From positions 7,752,501-7,816,500 of the forward strand of contig OX637291.1 of NCBI GenBank assembly GCA_951799445.1: 64,000 bases of DNA, written 5' to 3'. This stretch comes from Pseudisothecium myosuroides (taxonomy: Eukaryota > Streptophyta > Bryopsida > Hypnales > Lembophyllaceae). The position numbers and the translations under genes are program-made. The notes beneath the pieces are model-generated. The model worked only from the letters and a program-made list of their open reading frames with translations, was not told the origin of the DNA and searched no databases. Shown here in pieces: positions 47,973 through 58,467 of the stretch (positions within the stretch are counted from its first letter, which is position 1; each line of letters begins with the position of its first letter).

Positions 47973-48773
47973 CTTGGTATGAATAGAAAGCTTTATGCAC
48001 AAAGGAAGGGAAGGGATTTGTAGCGTTTGTACATGCAATATAAAAGTTAAAGATTTTCTTTAATAATAGATAATTTAATTCAATTTTTTAATTCATTAAT
48101 TTAATCAAAGATAATTTAATTTTCTAATTTATAGGTCCAAGTGGCATTGCAAAGAGTTTACCAAACAAACAAAATAGAACTCAATTATTGAGTGTGAGGC
48201 ATCATTTTATTGCAAAGATGCAATAAACAAGAATAAATAGTATTGATTAACCTTTGATTGCACACATCATTTTGAGACAAAAAAAAATTAAGAGGAACTA
48301 GAAGATCATTTTGGAACCAAGGAAGTAAATTTTTTTGAGTTTATATAGATCTCTGTTGTCTAGCTCTAGATGAGCATCTCACAATCGTATAAAAAGAAGT
48401 TCAGATTTTTTGAGGAATTTTTAAAATCAAATGATGAAATGAGTCAATAGGGTGGCTAAACTTTGTAGTTAAAATATTAATTAGTAAAAATTGTTTTCTT
48501 AATTTGATTTTTCCTTGAATTAGTGTACTACAAGTTTTCATTTGTAGTTTAGAATATACATTCAATAATTAAGTGTTTAGATATAGCTATTATAATTAAT
48601 GAAAGCAATACTAGATTTGAAATAAATTTCATACACAATGTTAATATAAATTCTATTGTTTCACAAATCAGATTTTTTTTAAATCCTTTTTCAGAATACA
48701 AATCAATGTTTTATCATTTGCAATAAAAAAAACATAAATTATGAGTGCATTCTTGGTTGCAAAGCAATACAAG

Positions 48774-49061
48774 CTATTTAAAAATGTCAAGTTTGTCTAG
48801 TACAACATGAGCTTCATCCAATGATCTTACGAGGTTGCTAGTATCTTTACCCCCATCTTTCATTTCATTATTCTTTTGTACAATCACCTCTGTAATATTA
48901 CCCAATTTATTTAGTACTTGCTTCATATTATCCTTAATGATTATCTTCGCTTCTGGAGGAACAGTGCCTTTTGGGTATAGCACCTTCTTATTTGTCGGGG
49001 TCGTAGTGCCTGAACTCACAGCCGACGTGGGCTGACTACTTGGCACCTTGACTTCCGACAT
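48774..49061 (-). CDS. Small unknown protein candidate in the loop
   Basis: An in-frame ATG at 49061 begins MSEVKVPSSQPTSAVSSG, 95 residues. The longer frame that reaches 49175 adds an AT-rich, unlikely N terminus. A Ser/Thr-rich head precedes a helical tail (KDNMKQVLNKLGNITEVIVQ, then DTSNLVRSLDEAHVVLDKL). Composition is more gene-like than its surroundings. I do not recognise the family. It may be a captured host exon or an element-encoded accessory frame. Confidence 0.35.
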   Translation of the reverse strand: MSEVKVPSSQPTSAVSSGTTTPTNKKVLYPKGTVPPEAKIIIKDNMKQVLNKLGNITEVIVQKNNEMKDGGKDTSNLVRSLDEAHVVLDKLDIFK

Positions 49062-50294
49062 TTTCGAGTTTTTTCCACAGCCTATGGTGTCTGAGGAACT
49101 TGCAATTCTAGAGTATTTATTGAATATGAACTTAATAAACTTCAAATGGATGCTTTGATCAAGCAATATCTTCAAAATTTATATATCTACTTGGTATACA
49201 TTTGAGGTCGATACATTGTGGGCATTGTGTTAATGACTATATTCACTTTAGCATAAATGTCTTATGTCCACGCTTGGTCAAACTTCATTATTTTCTCTAT
49301 TAAAATGCACACTTCAAACATTTGATATTTTGTCATTATTTCATAATTATGAAACATAATAATGAGTTATATATCATTTTTTTAAAATTGGTAAGAATCA
49401 AAGTAATTACAAAAATGATTAAAATAATACAAAATTTTCAAATAAAAAAATGGAGATCATAGTGATTTACATCATGGTGTAATTGGTGTATCATTGAGCT
49501 TACACAAAAATAAATCCAATAGACAAAGTTTAAAACTGGTAAATTTTAAGCCCCAATAATGGGTGAGGAACACTCCAACAAAAAAACAAGATAAAATTAT
49601 ATTCTAATATTGAAGTTTACATTTGATTACATTCTTTTTTATTTCATTTTGTTCATGTGTTAGTGACAAAAGGATAACATGACACTCCTAAGTCGTTGCT
49701 ATCATCTTGGAATGGAAGCAAAATTGATCGTCTTTTCTGTATGCATCCAATTCAAGTGTTATTCAACAAATTTTAATTATTTAAAGTGTAAATATAGTAT
49801 AAACAAAAAAAGAAAGATTGATTTTTTTGTTGTAAAAGATAAACAATAATAGATGATGTACATTAAAATTAAAATTAAATATATTGTGATAAATTATAAA
49901 AGTAATTGCAACGTATCATTTGCCACTTTTTGCTATGACCAGATTGTTATTTATCCTGTATTGACTATAAAATGCTATTGGTTCAAAGCACATGTACATT
50001 TAACATGAAATTGCTAATTTTCTCCATGCTTCAAACAACACATCTTAGAATGAGCTTTATAGACTTTAAAAGTTTAAATTCCTAGTGACATTGAAATATA
50101 AAAATTGAAATATAATAACACATCCATTTTGTTAATATAGTAATCTGTGATCTTTTCAAAGAGAAAAAGATATTCTCTAAAGGCTTCGAAGAAAGTCTAA
50201 CCTTTCCGACTAATTTGAGAAGCTTGAACAAAACACATCCATAATTGTTTTGGTGTGTTATTAATTGTTAGTTTGAAGATACTTTCGTTACTAA

Positions 50295-50501
50295 CTAGTT
50301 TGCCCTATGCTGTTGAATCACAAGGAAGCTCCAACCATGCTCCGACGCTGCTCCAACCAAGAAAGAAATTCGCCACAAATCATCGTAATCTATGGTGACT
50401 AGTGATGGCATTTGCTGATGTCTTTTTGAATCTTCATCACAAGAAAATACATAATGCTTGACATCTTCAAGGTCTGCCCTAACCTCCGTCTTCAACACCA
50501 T
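50295..50501 (-). CDS. Small unknown reading frame (68 residues) in the loop
   Basis: It starts at the ATG at 50501 (MVLKTEVRADLEDVKHYVF) and ends at 50295. Composition is protein-like with acidic and aromatic residues. It could be the first exon of a minus-strand gene whose other part is 48774-49061, with about 1.2 kb of AT-rich DNA between as an intron. This is inference; no splice pair was fixed and no family is recognised. Confidence 0.3.
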   Translation of the reverse strand: MVLKTEVRADLEDVKHYVFSCDEDSKRHQQMPSLVTIDYDDLWRISFLVGAASEHGWSFLVIQQHRAN

Positions 50502-50539
50502 CCTTTTGTCTTTTTGTAATCAAATTTAACAATAAATCT

Positions 50540-52058
50540 AGTTTGAAGTTATTCAAAGTGGACAATTGCACTGCCGTGGTTTGACTATTCCGGTGATTGT
50601 CTGGGACCATCCACCACCATCCATAGGAGTTGATTGTAAAAAAATTGATAAAAAAAATTTATATCAAATGTCCAACCATCTGCCAAAACTAATGGCGTTC
50701 AAGGCGGACATCCAACTGTCCGTCAAGCATCCCCTGGCACTTAGCGGATGCCTTGGAACCAAAAGGGTGGATGCCAAAAGGTGGACACCTAAGCAACCAA
50801 TGGCAATGCTTTGCGGACAAAATTGACCAATGGGAATCTTCACGGGGATGGGTAGTTATCCTAATTTAAGATGACAAATCTTAGTGCCATATACCGTTTA
50901 AGGACATCATCTTCATCCATCCGTCTTTCCATCCAAACATCCTAGGCATGCATCAATAATGGCTTTTTCTACAATTTTTGTCTACCTTCATAAGGTAAAG
51001 CTTAAAGCACCAATGAATCCTTCATGCCCGCTACATAGCCAACTTGGCATGTAGCCTCTCTCCCAAGATACAATACAAAGGTCTTGTTCTAAAATTCCGA
51101 AAGTCATTCTTTACCAAGCCCACATTTCTATTTTTTTGTCAACCTTAGTGAAAAAATATCCATGATGTTGTTGATCTTTGTATTTAGATCAAAGCTGTTA
51201 TGTGAATTGCGAATTGTTTTTTGTCTTAGAAAACACAACTCAAGAAATCAATCTCTAATAGGATTCTTGGTTGGGAAGGTCAATTAGTCTATCATTTTAT
51301 GAATCATGACTAAATTCACTTTTAAATGTAGAAGGATTCTTCAATTAGACTTTTATAAGGTATTTTATTGCCAATTCTTTTTATGCTCAAACACTATTAA
51401 ATTCCTCTCCTACACAATTTAATCTATATGCTATTGACAAATGGATGTTGTCATTGTCATGTACTAGTACCTACAAACCTAGAGACAATTTGTCAGATTT
51501 GGTCAATTTATCATTATAATAGATGATTCCATTGATTTAATCAAATTTTCAATTTGTGTGTATGTATATATATATCATTTGTGATAATCTTTTTATTTTC
51601 ATCCTTTAATTTTGGCCAACTTTGCATAGTCCTATCCATAAGCTACCTTATTAGCCTAATTGCTAATTTAATATATTCAATAAAATTTTGTAATCTATGG
51701 CAATTTGTTTCCATCATGCAAAGTATGAAGTTCAAAATGCAACGCTCATAGTCATCATGTTGAACATTGCGACACAATGTCTAAAACATCTAGTAGATCC
51801 CTTATTTGTTTAGTAGATAGATTTAAAAAATATATCAAGAATATTTGAAAACATTCTACAAGTACATTATATTTAATGGACTAGACACATGTCCAACGGA
51901 ACACCGTTCAATAGACGTTCTACAAGACACACATGGACCAAAACGTGTCTAGTAAGATAACCTAAGCAACACTCATAGATTGTTTATTTGACCGTTGATC
52001 TTCCTTTCTCCTATTCTAACTCCATCACAACCAAACAATAAGACGATGTAGGCTCCTA
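50540..52058 (+). repeat. Right arm of the long inverted repeat
   Basis: Reverse complement of 46464-47972 with rare single-base differences, for example CCGTGAAGA here for CATGAAGA in the left arm near the GGGGATGGG block. It ends at GGCTCCTA (52051-52058). Confidence 0.85.
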
Positions 52059-52715
52059 AAATGGGTTAGAGATATACTGTTGGTTAAAATATTGTTATTT
52101 TCAAAAATTGAAAAATAAAGAAAATATGGCCAATGTATACACCTTGGAAAAGAGTGTATCTTAGGAAGATAAAGCATAAAATAACAAAATATCTTTTATC
52201 TTCACATTCAATATTTTGTTAGTTTTCCTACTTAAAGAATCTTTCTAGCCAGCATCTGAAGGTTTTGCTGCAAGTAACTTATTTTCTCTAGTAAGGACAA
52301 CATCATGGACATCATTAACATTTTGAGGGCAGGGCGATATGGAGGAATCACAAGTAAGGTAGGAGGCTCAGAAATGGAGCATCTAAGGGCTGGTCCCCCT
52401 TTTTCATGTATTTCCTTGGACGGGAATATTTTTAGCTCATTTTTCAGACATAGAGAAATTGATGAGGAATCTAACCGAAGTGGTTTCGTATTTTTCCGAG
52501 CATTTTTGAATTACTTATGAATTTTCAAACGAGTTGGGTCATAGGTCCATATTTGTGACCCTAGGTCTTTCATAAACGGTTCACTTGCAATTCTAAATAA
52601 GAATGGGGAAAGCAAAGAGAAGGATTGGCTCTTGCAATTAATAAGTCTTTTTTCCTTGATTCATTCAATGACTATACTAGTCAATTTTAGAACCAACTCC
52701 TGTCCATTTCACAAC

Positions 52716-53067
52716 ATAACATTGTTTACCAACGCTGGGGGGGGCCCTTTTGCTCCCTGCAGACATGGAAGCCCCCCAGCGTTGTCAGGTTGTGTCAGAT
52801 TGTATATGAGCATTTAGATTGCAGATGGAAGTGTCAGACTTTATAGGGTCCATCAGATTGCAGATGGATTGTGTCAGGTTGTGTCAGATTGTATATGAGC
52901 ATTTAGATTGCAGATGGAAGTGTTAGACTTTATAGGGTCCATCAGATTGCAGATGGATTGGCCAATGGATTCGTTCACTTTTAAACTAAATTCCCTGCCA
53001 GGGATCCCGGGGGGGATTATCCCTCGTCTGGTAGGGAACTCTGCAGCCCAATAAGCAATGTTATGAA
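52716..53067. mobile_element. MITE with CATAACATTG ends (about 350 bp)
   Basis: Ends are CATAACATTG and, inverted, CAATGTTATG. Adjacent AA on both sides may be the target duplication. The interior has GC-rich subterminal blocks (GCTGGGGGGGGCCC; GGATCCCGGGGGGG) and an 89-bp tandem duplication. The end resembles the ATAACATT end of the elements at 25919 and 58803. Confidence 0.65.
52784..52961. repeat. 89-bp tandem duplication
   Basis: Unit 1 (52784-52872) and unit 2 (52873-52961) both begin GTCAGGTTGTGTCAGATTGT and differ at very few positions, so the duplication is recent relative to the decay of the surrounding repeats. Confidence 0.9.
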
Positions 53068-53250
53068 CCATTTATAGGGTCCATTCTTAATGCCCGCTCT
53101 GTCTTACAACCTCCTACCTTTAAACGAAAGACACTATGATTGACACTTTGATGGGACGACTGATATGGACGAATAACAACTGGACGAAGCACAGACAGTT
53201 TGGATCCAACTAGACATGGCCCTGGATGAAAAAGAATAAAAAACAAAAAG

Positions 53251-53636
53251 TTAAGATGAATTGGCCATTTGTAACAATCCTATTGAGATGGTCATTCTCC
53301 AAAATAATCCCCAAAATAATATTTTACAAGCTTTGAAATATAAGGAAAAAGAGGCTTACTTCCTAAATTTTCATAGAACATACAATTATTTATTTTTAGA
53401 ATTCTTCTGAAAATAGCGTCAAGTCTTCTAGAAGACCGTCCCCTCTAAATTTCAGCTTTAGATATGGTGTGGGGGTATTAAATAGTACTAAACCCCCCAA
53501 ATTAGCAAGTGTGACAAAAATTGGGGGCTATTTTTTACTTGAGCCTTTTGTAGCTATAATACAAAAGTTATGGCTAAAAAAATGTCAATATGTAGGGTGT
53601 GACAAAAAATAGTACAAGTGTTCCTTGAAATTACCC
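53251..53636. mobile_element. Partial 734-bp-family MITE
   Basis: It matches the second half of the copy at 55867-56600 (ATTGGCCATTTGTAACAA, GAGATGGTCATTC, AAAAGTTATGGC) and ends GTGTTCCTTGAAATTACCC at 53636. The left half is absent. Confidence 0.65.
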
Positions 53637-53639
53637 TAG

Positions 53640-54063
53640 GATAGATTAGAGTTAATTGGAATTACATTTGAACTCCCATTTAAAATTGAAATCCATACTC
53701 CAAATTAGATGTGATTGGTCAAAGCAATTTATAGAACACTACTACCAACTATTTGTGTTAACTCAATAAGTGAGAGAGTTTGGATGGTATGAAGACCTTC
53801 AAATTTGTTGGATGAGTTTTGGATGAATGTGAGTCAAACTATGTGAATATTTTGGATGAAAGTTAGACAAAGTTAAATGAAAATAGATGGAAAACTACCC
53901 CATTTGAGAAAGGATGACAATAATTTGAACCGTAGGTCATTATTTGTATCTAGATCACTATAAAATTTTACATTCAATTCACTTACAACATTTGTATGAT
54001 TCCGCAAGTTAGTCTTATTACTGTGGGGGTTGCGCTATCTTAATTAACTAGTATAAAATATAG
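53640..54063. other. AT-rich spacer between two MITEs
   Basis: No gene or repeat end recognised. Confidence 0.4.
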
Positions 54064-54067
54064 ATTC

Positions 54068-55167
54068 GGGTGATTGCAAGAAACACGTGTACTATTTTCT
54101 GTCACTCCCTATATATGTATTGATTTGTTTTTTGGCCATAATTTTTGCATTCTGGTTCCAAATGACTCAAGATTTGTATATGAGGTATTAATGACTATAA
54201 TAAAAAATTTATAATTTTTTTCATTTTTCAAAAATGTTTTATCATCCAGAAATAAGCTTCAATTTTACATCAAACTTATCAATTTGGGAGGTTTCAAAAC
54301 TATTTAGTACCCAAAAAACAAATTTGGAGCTGAAATTTAGAAGAGATAGTTTTCTTCTAGACTTGTAGCTATAGTCCTAAAAATAACTTATTTTATGTGG
54401 TGTAAAAGTCCACAAAGTGAGCTTCTTTCAACTTGCATTTTAAAGTATACAAAATATTTTTTGGTGGTTAATTTGGTTAATGACCATCTCTATAGAATTT
54501 TTACAAATGGCCAATTTTTTTTAATTATTTATTTTCCTATTTTTAACTAAATAAATCATTGAAGTATCTATTTTCTTGAGATTTGACACTTTTCTAGTTC
54601 TCCTATTGATTTAGAATTTTTTTTCTATAGTTTTCCTTTTGCAGTCATTAGAGGAATTTTCAATCCTTCGGAGGGTAGTTTTCTGGAGTGACAAACCAAG
54701 CTATTAAAAAGCTTGGTCTATCACTCCAGAAAATTGCAGCACTGAGCAGTTAACTAGGTTGACTGCTTGTCGAAACAATCAGTTTCCGCGATTTTTTTTG
54801 AAATTTTTGAAATTTTAATATTTTAATATTTTTTTAATATTTAAAATAAATAAATAAATAAATTTTTATTTTTATATATTTTTATTTTTACTCGTAAAAC
54901 TTGGTTCCTACGCCACTGTCACTGCAGTTTTAGGGGAAAAACAATTTTTTTAGCAAAAAACAAACAAACTTCAAGGTACCTCGGAGGGCTGTGGAGCAGC
55001 CCTTCGGAGGCCTGAAATTTTCTCTAATGTACCTAAAACTTCAAAGTGTATACATTGGCCATATTTTTTAAATTTAAAAAAAAAATCTAATTTTAAAGTA
55101 CTCTAGAAAAAACATCATGAATATTGAGAAACACAACAAAATCAATAAGTGTTTTTTTCAATCTCCT
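54068..55167 (+). mobile_element. 734-bp-family MITE with ATTC duplication, carrying a hairpin MITE
   Basis: Left end GGGTGATTGCAAGAAACACG, right end GTTTTTTTCAATCTCCT (55151-55167). ATTC lies on both sides (54064-54067, 55168-55171). The CATTAGAG-ended MITE at 54646-55029 accounts for the extra length. Confidence 0.8.
54646..55029. mobile_element. Hairpin MITE with CATTAGAG ends, copy 2 (inverted)
   Basis: Ends CATTAGAGGAATTTTCAATC and, on the other strand, CATTAGAGAAAATTTCAGGC. It contains the same hairpin (GGAGTGACAAACCAAGC ... GCTTGGTCTATCACTCC, 54695-54739) as copy 1. Against uninterrupted relatives (GGTGGTTACCT), the flanks here read GCAGT and TACCT, so no bases appear duplicated. Confidence 0.75.
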
Positions 55168-55169
55168 AT

Positions 55170-55780
55170 TCTTCCATCTATATGTCCGGTGCTAATTCAC
55201 ATTTGGTCATGTCGACCTGCCCCAAGTGTTTTCCTTGGAAGAAAATGCAAGAACTTATGCCATTTATCATGGATGGCTAAATGGGAAAAATTTGAATTCA
55301 TTTTAAGAACCAATATCCCTATTTAATTGGCAAGTGTTGAGAGACACAAAATCAACAAATTATAAGAATGAGGCAAATTTTGACATATAATCCACTAAGG
55401 TGAAAAGTTGAAGGTTTTGCACTCTAGGGTCACAAGCTCCAACGTAATCAAGCTATGACCAAGTGACCTTGTGTGAGGTTTATATTCAACAAAAATTAAG
55501 GCCATTTTGTCAAAAATGTCACTTGTCATCTTTTGATTAAACCCACTAAGGTGATATGAATCGTTCACAAATTGAAGTAAGATTTAAATTTTGATACCAC
55601 CTCCTTGGGGAAGATGTAACAAAAATTTATGGGGCTCAAAATTTGAATAATTTTGTTGCGACATAAGAAAAAAACGCACTCTACGTCATTGGACCTTTTT
55701 GGAGACTTGTGACCTTTTCTTTTGTGATGTAAATCCAAATTTCCAAGGATTTTTCAATTTCATTCCATTCATAGAATCAA
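55170..55780. other. AT-rich spacer
   Basis: A 69-codon plus frame (55117-55326) overlaps the MITE end and is probably chance. Nothing else is recognised. Confidence 0.4.
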
Positions 55781-55781
55781 T

Positions 55782-56682
55782 CATAAAGTTCTCTAAGTAA
55801 GGCTTCACTAAGAATAGTACAAATAAAACACATCACCAAACTCCATTTGACCCTAGTTTTAGTAGTGGGTGAATGCAAGAAACACTTGTCGATTTTGTTG
55901 CATTTTTACAGTACTCATGATTTTTCTTCTGGAGTACTATAAAATTAGAAAAATGATTTTAAAAAAAATAAAAAAATGTGGCTAATGTATAAACCTTTAA
56001 GATGAAGGTAACCACCAAAGGAAATGCATAGAAAAATTCTTTAAGCTAGAGAACTAAATAAATGCCCAATCTCAAGAAAATGGATACCTTGATGTATAAA
56101 TTAGTTAAAAATAGGAAACAAAATTAAATACATAAAATAAAAATTGGCCATTTGTAACAACTCTATGGAGATGGTCATTCACCCAAAAAAACTCCCAAAT
56201 AATATTTTACATGTTTCAAAATGTAAGCAAAAAGAAGCGCACTTTGTAGACTTCCACACCACTTACAATTAATTATTTTTAGAATTCCTTCCTTGCGTAG
56301 CTACAAGTCTATTAGAAGACCATGCCTACTAAATTTCAGTTCAAAATTTGTTTTTTGGGGTACTAAATAGTACTAAAAACCTCTAAATTGGCAAGTGTGA
56401 CATATAATCGGGGGCTATTTTTGGACAATAAATTATTTTTGAAAATTACAAAAATAAGGCAAAGTGTATAATAGTCATGAATATAGGCTTACCTATAAAG
56501 CTTGAGTCATTTAGAGCCAGAACGCAAAAGTTATGGCCAAAAAACTAATCAAAATGCCAGGTGTGACGCAAAATAGTACAGGTATTTCTTGCATTCACCT
56601 TAGTTCAAGGAGTTTTGTCTACGCTTTTCTTCAAACTAGGCTCCTTGTCACCCTCACTTCACACATTTTACAATTAACTCTA
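55782..56682. mobile_element. Small TA-flanked MITE (TAGAGTTAATTGTAAAG family) hosting a 734-bp MITE
   Basis: Left end TAGAATCAATCATAAAGT, right end inward TAGAGTTAATTGTAAAATG. With the insertion at 55863-56600 removed it is about 163 bp and parallels 58082-58273 and 59369-59570 (ACTAAGAATAGTACAA, CACCAAACTCCAT blocks). Confidence 0.65.
55867..56600 (+). mobile_element. Complete 734-bp MITE with TAGT target duplication
   Basis: Starts GGGTGAATGCAAGAAACACT, ends ATTTCTTGCATTCACCT. TAGT at 55863-55866 and 56601-56604. The related MITE at 59369-59570 has a single corresponding TTGGT at this point and represents the empty site. Confidence 0.85.
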
Positions 56683-56811
56683 ATATTGTCAAAAAAATTC
56701 TCCCCCTCATCTCTCAATTTGGTGGAACATGAGCCTAAGTAATTATTATAATCCTATCCTGTTCAAAATAGACTAAAAAATACCAAGCGATTGAAAGTGA
56801 CTAGATAATGC

Positions 56812-57739
56812 TTAACTTCTAAAGTTCCGAGGCCTATTTTCTGCCAAAAAACACTCAAAAGTGCCATTTCTATAGCAAAGAGTAAAAAAAAATTTAATTG
56901 TTCTTTTTTAACATCTAACCGTGGGATCTTACACCTAACTAGTATTATAAAGTGTGGAAAAAATTTCAGAATTTTTGACCGCACAGATTGCAAGATATTT
57001 GCGTTTAAAGTGGACAAAACAAGTTTTTCAACACATTGCGGGACTGGATTTTTTGACTTTGAACATTTTTAACTTAAATTTTTTGCACTACAGCGTTTTG
57101 AGCTTTAAATCTTTATAGTAGAGAATTCAGTTGAGAGTCTAGGAAAAAAAAGAAATTAAAAAAAAAATAATTATCATTCTTCAAAAAATTGTTAAGTAGA
57201 AGTAGGTACGAGATAGAAGGAAAATCTAAAATATTTATATATTTTAGATGGAATTAAAATACACTAATCCCACTGGTGAGATTGTTCTAGCAAGTAAATT
57301 AAACCATGAGAATTTATTTTTTTTGAAAAATTGCAAAAATAGCATTCATAAATGAATCCTACAAGTTATTTTTTTCAAGAAGATGCTCTAACTGCCCGAA
57401 AAACAAGAATGTCCATAACTTCCTCATAACAAAGTCAAATGAAATGAATCAAAGCTTTCCAGATAGACAAAAATATAATCTATGAGAAAAAAAATATTTT
57501 AAAAAAAAATTCAAAATTTTGCAAATTTTTTTTTGCTACCCCCTGTCCCCACACATTCCAAGAAATGGCATAACTTCTCGCTCAAAAGTCCGATTTCAAT
57601 TTTTTTTTCTGCCACGTACTTCTCTCAATTCTTCACATTCACAAAAAGTTTCAAAAAATTAGGAGAAAATTTCAGCCTGTAGGTACCTGCCCCAAGTCCC
57701 ATTTGTCCCTTGAACGGACAATGGTCCTTTAGGGATTAA
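56812..57739. mobile_element. TTAA-flanked piggyBac-like MITE (928 bp)
   Basis: TTAA at 56812-56815 and 57736-57739. Ends inward: CTTCTAAAGTTCCGAGG and TCCCTAAAGGACCATTG. Its left part matches the right part of 10527-11086 inverted (GGCC, TTTCTG, CACTCAAA, GCCATTTCT). Confidence 0.7.
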
Positions 57740-58081
57740 GAGCTGGAAGTCTTGAGAGCATTATGGGACATAATGCCAAGTCTTATAGTTCATCACCAAC
57801 GTCCATATTAGTAATTTTCACAAATCTAAAGGGGGTAGTAAAGGTGGAGAAAGAGGAGCTCCACTATGAGTTATAACGCTTTTTTAACTATCCAATGGAA
57901 TGGTGACAAATCTATCTTGAAAACCGGACTTGGCATTAAGATGGATACATCCAAAACCGCCACTTTTTGCTACCAGTTGAGTAATTACTATTATTAGATT
58001 GACCAAATTTTTATATGCTCTTGTTGGCAAGTGAAAGGAGGTTCCAACCTGCACCAAAGAATAAGGCCGACATTTGGATAC

Positions 58082-58273
58082 TAGAGTTAATTGTAAAGTG
58101 CTACAAGGCGGGACTAGGAGTCGGAGTTTGGGAAAAATACGGGACCAATCTCCTTGGAGCACCCAAACTCAGGTCTGATTGAGTTTGATGCCGTGTTTGT
58201 TTTGTTCTATTCTTAGTTAAACCTTCCTCTGACACAAGTTCACAGACACGTGACAACTTTACGATTAACTCTA
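58082..58273. mobile_element. TA-flanked MITE (192 bp)
   Basis: Ends TAGAGTTAATTGTAAAGTGC and, inverted, TAGAGTTAATCGTAAAGTTG. Internal blocks AGTTTGGGAAAAATACGGGA and CTATTCTTAGTTAAACCTTC match 59369-59570 inverted. TA target and GAGTT ends suggest a Tc1/mariner-type MITE, not certain. Confidence 0.65.
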
Positions 58274-58467
58274 CTATATGCAAAAGTTATTAAGCGGAAC
58301 AAAGTTTGATTCTTAAATGGTTTCTTCTAGAGAGGTACAAAATTGATTTTGGAGATCATGCAATAGCCAAAAGATGACGGTTTAAGGTCAGTGGCACATT
58401 TGGCTGTACCTACATTTGGTGCCTACATTTGGTGGTTTCAAGGCTTTCAAGGCTTTCAGCTAATAAC

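Larger units (their letters stand above)
47973..50539. other. Loop of the long inverted-arm unit
   Basis: Very AT-rich apart from two patches (48780-49080 and 50290-50510) that hold minus-strand reading frames described separately. No DDE, RNase H or integrase motif is visible. Confidence 0.5.
46464..52058. mobile_element. 5.6-kb unit with two nearly identical inverted arms of about 1.5 kb
   Basis: The left arm (46464-47972) reappears reverse-complemented at 50540-52058. Outer ends are TAGGAGCCTACATCGTCTTA (46464) and its complement ending at 52058; weaker similarity (CCATT/AATGG) extends a few bases further out. Only scattered single-base differences are seen in the parts I compared. The inner boundary fades around GTGCCGTGG. 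The loop (47973-50539) has two small minus-strand frames of unknown type and no transposase motif I recognise. Long-arm MULEs, foldback elements or a recent inverted duplication are all possible. No clear target duplication is seen. The left flank (46438-46458) resembles a 734-bp-MITE end, so it may have landed in one. Confidence 0.85.
52365..53100. repeat. Dispersed repeat, copy interrupted by a MITE
   Basis: Same blocks as 41309-41690. At the point where the other copy reads CATTTCACAGTCATTTATAG, this copy has CATTTCACAA, then an insertion (52716-53067), then CCATTTATAG. Confidence 0.7.
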
